NCBI GenBank assembly: GCA_020186115.1
Contig: WSYJ01000075.1
Span: 1-64,000 of the forward strand
Direction: 5' to 3'
Source: Histomonas meleagridis
Lineage: Eukaryota; Parabasalia; Tritrichomonadida; Dientamoebidae
DNA length: 64,000 nucleotides
A model generated the notes under the pieces. The model saw only the letters and a program-made list of their open reading frames with translations, did no database searches and was not told the origin of the DNA. The first letter of the stretch is position 1; each line of letters opens with the position of its first letter. A program made the translations under genes and the position numbers. Positions 53,259 through 61,400 of this stretch are shown piece after piece.

Positions 53259-54417
53259 TTATGGTTCAGCATCTATTTCTTCAACATAACTTCTTTCACT
53301 GCTGACTTGTTTGTTACTTCTTTTACGAATTACTAAAAACTGAAATTAATATCATTGCGACAGGAACACATATTCCAACAGCTATTGCTACAGTGTTATC
53401 TTCATTTTGTTCGATTTTACTTATTTCGAAGTTATCATAAGAAAAAGTGAAATTAGAGTAATATTCAGTGATTAATGAATCATCATAAGAAATTTGTGTG
53501 TCTACTTGTGTATACTCGTGACCAATCATAGAAAGTGTATTTGTGTTTGTGACGAAAAGTGTTTCAGTAACTGTGTTCGTAATAGAAAATGAATTAATGA
53601 ATACAATCGTATGTATCAATGTTAAATCAAATTGTAACGAAGGATTAAATGTATTTGATTGTGAAAATGTATTCGATTTAGTAAATGTATTCGATTGTGA
53701 AAAAGTATTCGAAAATGTATTTGATTGTGAAAATGTGTTCGATTGACTAAAAGTATTTGATTGACTAAAAGATTGCGTTGGCCATGGAAGACAACCTTCA
53801 ATAGTTGTTCCTTTTGAAACACTTAATGTTCCAAATGTTTCACTAGCATACAAATATAATGTCATAACATACTTTGCTGGAACACCATAAAAAACATATG
53901 ATCCAAAGTCTGGTTCTTGGTCGCCATAATAATAGATGCAAGATAAATTAGAACACGATCGAAATGCATAATTTCCAATTGAAGTAACAGAAGATGGAAT
54001 TTCAATATTTGTTAATGAAGAACAAGAATAAAATACATAATTTCCAATTGAAGTAACAGAAGATGGAATTTCAATATTTGTTAACGAAGAACATAATTCA
54101 AATGCAGAATTTCCAATTGTTGTTATATTTTTTCCAATCACTACAGTCAATAATGAAATACATCTCTCAAAAGAATTATCACTAATTATAATTACATTAT
54201 TCCCAATTTCAATGGATAATAATAAAGTCCACCCAGCAAATGCATTTGATGGAATCACACTAACATTGTCTCTGATGATAATGTGCCTTATGTTATCTTT
54301 GTTTTTAGCTGCTTCTTCAAATCCATTAGAATTGTAAATAATAAATGTTACATTATCTATACTATATGTGTGAAATATCTGTACCAAGAATATAGTAAAA
54401 ACAAAAAAATTATTCAA
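53259..54417 (-). pseudogene. BspA-like LRR surface protein with FSQSNT stalk; no ATG, tail frameshift
   Basis: A signal-peptide-like segment (NNFFVFTIFLVQIF) begins at a TTG at 54417; the frame is open further up to 54669, but I see no in-frame ATG. BspA-type leucine-rich repeats follow (IEIPSSVTSIGNYVFYSCSS, IEIPSSVTSIGNYAFRSCSN), then the BspA end (CIYYYGDQEPDFGSYVFYGVPAKYV). A stalk of FSQSNT/FTKSNT units, an Asn/Ser/Thr-rich part and a membrane span (AVAIGVCVPVAMILI) come next. The frame stops at 53323, but one added T in the T5 run at 53335-53339 would continue through a basic/acidic tail (VIRKRSNKQVSSER) to a TAA at 53259-53261. BspA-like proteins are the largest trichomonad surface family and are linked to adhesion. 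Confidence 0.75.
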
Positions 54418-54669
54418 ATTATTTTTTTCTTTTATATTAGATTGAGAAATTCGCAAAAGTTTTTTGTAATATATAAGAGTTAATAAAAAAATAATATTAA
54501 TATCAATAACGAGATAATTTTTAAAATAATAATTAGTTAAAATATACTTTATATAATCTATACATCTTAGGATATCCAATTTTGATAATAATCGACTTAC
54601 ATAGAAGCTTGAATATTTTAAAAAATAATTCGACCAAGTTAAAATATTGATTTTTTTAATTTTTTCCAA

Positions 54670-55174
54670 TTTGTTTTGAGTTGTTGTGGTGAAATATTGA
54701 ATATATTTAGTTGTTATATTCTCAAAAGAAATATAATCAATTGATATAACTTTACATAGATAATGTGTGTATAAGTTATGACATGTATATTTAATATAAG
54801 GTATTGAGATTAATTTTGGAATATTTGATCTATTTATAATCTTTTTTTTGTTTTGGTATAATGTATTAAAACTTAGAAATTTTTGATATTAAATCAACGA
54901 TTGAATATTATTACAATATTGGCAAGGAAGTAGAAAATTGACATTAATCAACAAATTTAAAAACATAAAAAGCGAGGCATAACGATAGGATTGAGAATTC
55001 AAATATTGAATTGACGAATTTGTGAAATTGAAAGGAAATTATCTGTGTGGTCTCACAATTGGAACTTTTTGAAGAGTCAAAATTTTGAAAGGTAGATAGG
55101 CGGCATAATTCCAAAAAGATCGCGCAGACATAAAATTTTTATAAAGAATTCATTTAAATGGATAGTAAGTCACC
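54670..55174. other. Intergenic, no gene seen
   Basis: AT-rich stretch before the minisatellite; nothing recognisable. Confidence 0.5.
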
Positions 55175-55236
55175 AATATATTATACTATTTATATATTAT
55201 ACTATTTATATATCACACTATTTATATATTATTAAT
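55175..55236. repeat. Minisatellite, left part
   Basis: About three to four copies of the 16-bp unit TATATTATACTATTTA, ending at the left inverted repeat of the element at 55237. Confidence 0.85.
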
Positions 55237-56038
55237 AACTGATGTTCAAAAATGGAGAATACTTTTGTAATAAAATCACTTTTTCTATGTAAATTCAAAA
55301 TTAAGTAACGGACTCATTCATTGAAATGTTTTTGTAAACTATTCAAAAATAGTCTATATTTTTGAACAATGGTAATTCTTTTTCAGCAAATCGGGCTAAA
55401 ATACAACATAAATCCTAAATTTCTAAATCATAGGCCTCTGTTACAATGTCCATGTTGGTTGCCAATCTTCGAAGATCGGATCCATGATTAAATTTTCATC
55501 GATTGGAAGAAACCAAGTATGGGGATCCAGATAATCATTCGCTTCGACCTGTGCAGAAAAATGATACCTGTTTTTAGTTTCTGTTCCACTTCTATTGATC
55601 TCTTATCCAATTTTTTTCCATTGATTACCAAATTCTCTGTGCCTTTTTTATAGAGTTTCGTCTTGATCCTTCTTCCGAAATCTCATGTTAGCTGTGTCAA
55701 CTTTATCTTTTTCTCTGACAGAATTTCGATGGCTTGAAATATATCGACTGATACTTTCACCACCAACGTCAATTACCAATTTACATCGACGAATAAAATC
55801 ATTTACAAGTCTGTTAATGATTTCCTCACCTATGTTTTTCCATATATCCTAAAGAATTGAGTTTAAATTTTCTTCAGGATTTATGGTTTCTTTTTTTAAT
55901 TTTCGCTATTAACTATAACATTTGCACCTGCATCAAGACTTTGAGCATTTCCCATTCTTTTAATGTCAATTGAATAAACTTATGAATATGTTAAATTTAC
56001 TTTTTTTTACCCATGATCTCCATTTTTGAACATCAGTT
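55237..56038. mobile_element. 802-bp element with 22-bp perfect terminal inverted repeats
   Basis: The left end (55237-55258) begins AACTGATGTTCAAAAATGGA and the right end (56017-56038) is its exact reverse complement over 22 bp. The same minisatellite lies on both sides, so the element appears to have inserted into it. On the reverse strand it holds a decayed gene: a segment like the C-terminus of a Tc1/mariner-IS630 transposase (IWKNIGEEIINRLVNDF, then IRRCKLVIDVGGESISRYIS; ~55735-55855), followed after frame breaks by a Myb-like segment (HREFGNQWKKIG, then NRYHF; ~55555-55655). No clean target-site duplication is visible. Too short for a full transposase gene, so it is probably non-autonomous or internally deleted. 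Confidence 0.75.
55555..55855 (-). pseudogene. Decayed transposase-like / Myb-like coding remnant
   Basis: Two coherent pieces in the same order on the reverse strand but in frames broken by stops. The Myb-like piece matches the second helix-turn-helix pattern (EFGxxWxxI ... NRYH). Trichomonads have very many Myb genes, so the Myb piece may instead be a captured host sequence. Confidence 0.5.
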
Positions 56039-56140
56039 TATTCATATATTATACTATTTATATATTATACTATTTATATATTATACTATTTATATATTAT
56101 ACTATTTATATATTATACTATTTATATATTATACTATTAT
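56039..56140. repeat. Minisatellite, right part
   Basis: About six copies of the same 16-bp unit as at 55175-55236, starting next to the right inverted repeat. Confidence 0.9.
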
Positions 56141-56436
56141 AAAATAATTAGGAATTATAAGAGAAATCGATCCAAGCATTTGCTTTATGAATTTTGATTG
56201 CTAAAATTATTCGTTTGGCTTTTTATTCTTTGTTCTCCAACAACAGAAACACTAAGCAGGACAGCTCAGCCTGCAGAGCCTTCTTTGCACATGTTTGAAC
56301 TTCTCCAAATAACTTTAACACACAGCAAAGTTTCGGCTCTTTGTCCGCTTTACTTCAAATCGAATGGATGTGAAAACTCGTGACGGAAGCAGCGAAATGT
56401 AATGAAATTTATTGATGATAAAATTTTCAGCTTTAG
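56141..56436. other. Intergenic, no gene supported
   Basis: A 61-codon forward frame (56198-56383) in a less AT-rich patch has no recognisable content. Confidence 0.4.
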
Positions 56437-58275
56437 TTAAATAATTAATGGAATTCGTTTCACATTCCTCGTTTTAGGTTTTTGGTAAACATATTCTTCA
56501 ACATCGTCTTCAATGCTTTTGTCGGCTTGCGTCCTTATCATTTTCCTCAGGCGCTTTAGTTCCTCCTCAAGATTAATTCTATGGTTTTGGAGCTCATTAC
56601 GAATTGTTTTCTGTATGTTAACTATTTTTTCAGACATTTGACGTGTTTCATTTTCAAACCCAATTAATGTTTGCTGCATTTGCGACTCCTGTCTTTTGAA
56701 CTTTTGAAGATTTGCTTGGAATTGTTGTTTCGATATTTCGAGTTGTTTAATGGATCCATGTTCTCTATCTCTTAATGTTGTACGAATATCTTCATGTAAA
56801 GAATCGACAATTGAATTCAGTTTTTGGCCAAAATGATCAACCATTTCAAGTCTTTGACGTGTCAGTGTATTAATTCCAGAGTTAATTTTATCCAATACTT
56901 GATTGATATGGCTTTCAAGGAAATTATCTTTTTCTTCCTCTTCTTGGATATTATCTTGTTGAGTTTTTTCTTTTTCAATGAATTCGGTACTTTTCTCATT
57001 CATTTCAATTGATATTATTGGCGGAGATTCGATTTCTTTCTCTTCTTCATTATACATTTGGTTATTTTCTTCGATTGTCATTGATGGTGGTTCATTCTCT
57101 TCTTTGATTTCTTCAGAAAATAAACATTCGTCAATTATTTGTGTAGACTTTTGACTGTCTGGATGAAGGAATAAAGCAATTGATGATTTCGGTGGTTTAG
57201 CTTTTGGTTTTGGTTTGGTTTTTGGTTTTTCAATTTCTTCAGATGAAGATTCAGAATATTCATTCATTTGACTTTGAGATTCTCCATGTGAAATCCGAGA
57301 AAATAAAAATGAAATGAATTTCGGCTTTGGTTTAGTTTCTAATTCAATGATAATGTTTTGTGGATTTGTACCAAATTCTTCATATGATTTATTAATTATT
57401 ATTGTTATCATTTTGTCTTCTGAATCTAAACCATCAATTGCTTCAAAGTGTAATGGAATAATTTGTTCATTAAAACATATTAAAAGATCATCAATGCCAA
57501 TATCAATATAACCATTTCCTGCTTTAGTACCATCAAATAAAGTTATGGAATTAAATGATAATGTTATAATAAAATTATCTTTTCCATTGTTACTTTTTAA
57601 TAGAATTTTATGTATAGTTGAAAGAAATTGTTGATCATCAGTATGAATAAATGAATATTGATTAGTTTTTGCTTGAATAATCCATAAAATGTTTAAAAAT
57701 TGTAATTGTAATTTTGGATATTTACATTTTTTAATACATTGAATAAATAAATTAACTTTACTATTAATGACATTTGTCATTAATGGATTATTTTGAAGAT
57801 TATTAAATATTAATTTTAATCCTAAACTAATTATTTCATTATCTTCTTCATTTTTTAGCATTTGAATTATTGTGTCTGAAATTGAAGATAATATTTCATT
57901 CTTTAAAACTGAATCTATTTTTAAGATATTATCTAATGAAATTATTAAGTCTTGTTTCAATTTCTTATTTTCATCATTTAAATTTAATATATGGTTTGTA
58001 AATGATGATAATGAAGAATAAAATGTTTGATCTGATTTTGTAAAGTTTTTTAAAAAGTTTGGAAACTTAGAAAAACACATTAACCAATTAACAATGATTT
58101 GCATATAATCCTTATTTTCTTCATTTAAAGCAAATTTTAATGCATCTGCTAATTTTTGTTTTGATTTTAATGTTAACTTTCCATCAAGTTTTCCTGTATT
58201 TGAGAATTGATTCCAAAAGGCCTCATCTGTAATAGGTGCTGATTGAGCAATGACAGCTGCGAATGATAAAGACAT
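56437..58275 (-). CDS. Armadillo-like plus coiled-coil protein, possibly SYCP2-like
   Basis: 612 residues, intact, from the ATG at 58275. Residues ~1-215 are helical and armadillo-like (AFWNQFSNTGKLDGKLTLKS onward). About 225-320 are beta-rich (NFIITLSFNSITLFDG, YIDIGIDDLLICF). A Lys/Pro- and Glu-rich disordered region covers ~335-465, and a coiled coil ~465-590. The order armadillo-like, beta domain, disordered, coiled coil recalls SYCP2-type meiotic axis proteins, but no diagnostic motif is visible, so this is only a suggestion. No signal peptide or membrane span. It shares a 192-bp promoter region with the TOR gene. Confidence 0.75.
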   Translation of the reverse strand: MSLSFAAVIAQSAPITDEAFWNQFSNTGKLDGKLTLKSKQKLADALKFALNEENKDYMQIIVNWLMCFSKFPNFLKNFTKSDQTFYSSLSSFTNHILNLNDENKKLKQDLIISLDNILKIDSVLKNEILSSISDTIIQMLKNEEDNEIISLGLKLIFNNLQNNPLMTNVINSKVNLFIQCIKKCKYPKLQLQFLNILWIIQAKTNQYSFIHTDDQQFLSTIHKILLKSNNGKDNFIITLSFNSITLFDGTKAGNGYIDIGIDDLLICFNEQIIPLHFEAIDGLDSEDKMITIIINKSYEEFGTNPQNIIIELETKPKPKFISFLFSRISHGESQSQMNEYSESSSEEIEKPKTKPKPKAKPPKSSIALFLHPDSQKSTQIIDECLFSEEIKEENEPPSMTIEENNQMYNEEEKEIESPPIISIEMNEKSTEFIEKEKTQQDNIQEEEEKDNFLESHINQVLDKINSGINTLTRQRLEMVDHFGQKLNSIVDSLHEDIRTTLRDREHGSIKQLEISKQQFQANLQKFKRQESQMQQTLIGFENETRQMSEKIVNIQKTIRNELQNHRINLEEELKRLRKMIRTQADKSIEDDVEEYVYQKPKTRNVKRIPLII

Positions 58276-58467
58276 TTAAAATATTAATTTCAACATCAAG
58301 CTTGATGCGATAATTATTTGACAAGCTTTGTTTGGCAAATTATTTGACATACTTTGTTTGGTAAATTTATTAACGGTAAATAAACATACAAAAAATTCTA
58401 TAACCGTACATTTGTGATGATATTATCGAATTCAATGGTTTATTTCGTTATTGACAACTCATAAAGT
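58276..58467. promoter_or_regulatory. Divergent promoter of the armadillo gene and TOR
   Basis: 192 bp between divergent starts. It contains a tandem 26-bp repeat (58316-58341 and 58342-58367, 23 of 26 positions identical, core ACTTTGTTTGG) and two Myb-type motifs, TAACGGTAA near 58371 and TAACCGTAC near 58401. Regulatory function is inferred from position. Confidence 0.5.
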
Positions 58468-61400
58468 ATGAAAAAAAGCATTAAATTATACATGAATACT
58501 TCCGAAATTACAAAACCATCCTTACACACATATATAAATGATGTTATAGAAGCTTGCGACGACTTAGAATCTAAACAATTTCTTTTTGCTATTACAACAT
58601 TTCAAAAATTTGTTCATAGTCAATATTTAGCAGCTTCTATTGGAAACGAAGAAACATCATTTCTTAATGATCTTTTTTATTCTCTATCCTTAGCACAATT
58701 AAATAATCCATTACATTATGTAACTTTAAATTATGCTTTAGCAAAGGTTGACTTAGGAAATAAGGCTTCGAAGGCAAATAGAATTGCAAGAGATATTCCA
58801 ACAATGCCAGCATCTGAAAATATTAATGTATGGAAAACCTTAGAAAATATATTATGTTGGTTATCCAAATCCTTAGGCTCTTCATTCCATTTAATTTTAC
58901 AACCTTTACGTGAGAACATTACAAACTTTTCATCATCTCAAAATAATTCTGGAATTTTTTCCGCGTTATGTTTACTTGATATATTTCTTCGACGTTTTCC
59001 TGCTTCATTAGATTCGAATTTTGAGAATCTTCATCAAATATTTTTGAGTTCCATTGAAAATCCATCACCGTCGATCAGTAATATGGCCATTCATGTCCTT
59101 AAGTCCGCGATGCTATTAGCCAACACAGCATATAGGTCACATCTCAAGCCATTATTTAATGCTTTAACCAAACGATTAATTAATCAAAATTTTAAAATCG
59201 AAACCATCAATTCATTATTTGATGTATGTGAAAAACATCCAGAGTTTGCGCGTTTATTTCATTTTATAGATTTACCCGTTAGTACATTAGCTACGTCACA
59301 AATCACTCAAATTATTTTGCCATTAATTTATATCTGTTCACCCGATTTATTTGAAAAAGTTCATTTGAAAACTTTATTTCAGATTTATGAGGAGTTAATC
59401 GTACAACAACCAGAACGACGGAAACAATTATTTATATCTATAGGTAACTTATCATTTTTAATTGGTAATAAGTTACATGCTGATCATGAAGAATCAGTTA
59501 AACGAATGTGTACATTTATAGTAAATAATATTAGTGGTGATGAAGCAATATATGCAGCATTATCATTAATGTCACCATTATATCCTGAATTAAAGTCAGT
59601 CATTGATTTAATATTTTCACGAAGTTTATCATTATTAGTAATCAAAGGTTTAAATAAATTCATCAAAATGTGGCCGCTTAAAACGGCCGCTTTAAAGAAA
59701 CGAATTTTTTCGACATTAACTACAATGGCATTAGATAAATCATCAACGAAAGATAATTCTTTAGTAGTCATCGGATATAAATCATTACGATTATGTAAAT
59801 TTGGGAAAAGAGAAATTTCGGAAAACTTATTATTACATTTAAGTACCGGATTAAATGATACTAATTTTAAAGTACGAATGTCATGTGCAAAGTTCTTAAT
59901 ATCATTACAAAACTTATTTCCTTCGATACAAGTCCGACTTTTATGTTTTGTCGGATTTGAACCAAGTGAAAAGTTACGATATTATGTCATTAAAAACATT
60001 ACTCCGACAAAGAATAGTGATTACTTAATACAACCATTAGTATCACTTTATCATGATCGAGAACGTAATATTGGCGCTGAAGCGTTAAGACATTTATGTC
60101 AAATCAATTCAGCACGTCCATATATTACCCAATATATCGCTGAAATTGTCCGATATTTAAAGAATAGTGATACATTTGATAAATATTTCATATTATCATT
60201 ATTAATCATTTCGGAAACACATTCTTCATTATTAACATCATTTGCTTCATTTTTAACGAAAAGATTATTAGGAATGCCTGTCTTATCATCAATATCATTA
60301 CAATTATTAACGAAATTAATACCAATTGCACCTAATTTTGATTTATCATTATTAGTACAACATTTATTATTATCACTTAGAACTCATTCATCATTAAATC
60401 GTATTTGTTCATCATTAACATTATTACAAATATTAATAAAATTTACAAAATTACGTGAAAAAATTGCAAATGAATATTCACAATTATTCTTAAGATTAAT
60501 CGAATTATCTGCAAATTCTGATGATCCACAAGTATTAAATAAGTTATATGATGTTTATAGTGAAATTGGAGCAATAAAAGTTAAAACAGTTAATTCATTA
60601 ACATCAGGTAATAATGATTCAATGTATTCATTTAATGGAATGATATTTGTAACTGATATAGGTTCAATACAATTAACATCATTAGTTAATTATTCAATAT
60701 CTATCTCATTATCTATAATTTTAGATATAATGAGTGATGAATCATTAATATCATTACATTCACAAGCTATAGATTCATTAATTACTATATTAAAAAGTAT
60801 ACCACATTTAAATGAAACTATTGAAGAAATTATTATATCGAAAATAATAATAATTAGTAAAACTTCAATGAATATTATAGTACATAATATTCCAGCTTTA
60901 ATGATTATCTTTGGCTCAAAAATTAAAGCTTTAATTCCATCTGTTTTAGATTTCATTGGTTCAAATTGGGGACAAATTGATATGGCTTATTTAATAAGAG
61001 CTATAGAATGGATATGTTTAATAGTTAATGATATATTTAAATTATATGTCCAAAAAGTTACGACAATGTTAGTTTCAAATTTATCATTATTTTCACCTGA
61101 AATTGTTAATAATATTTTTAATTCTATAAGTTCTTTTGGTTCATTATTAAGATCAGTTGATTATTTAGTAATTCCGGCATTTTTATCATGGATTGAAACA
61201 CAAGTAGATAATGTAGATGTATTAAATGATTCATTATTTAAGTTCAAGTTAATATTAATTAATTGTGATGGTTCTAAATATTGTAGTGAAATATTACGTA
61301 CATTAGAATTAATTGTATCACAAAACCCATTATACATTGAGAAATCAATGTTAATTATTAGTGCATTAGCTTATCAACTTCGAGAGAATTTTTTTATATA

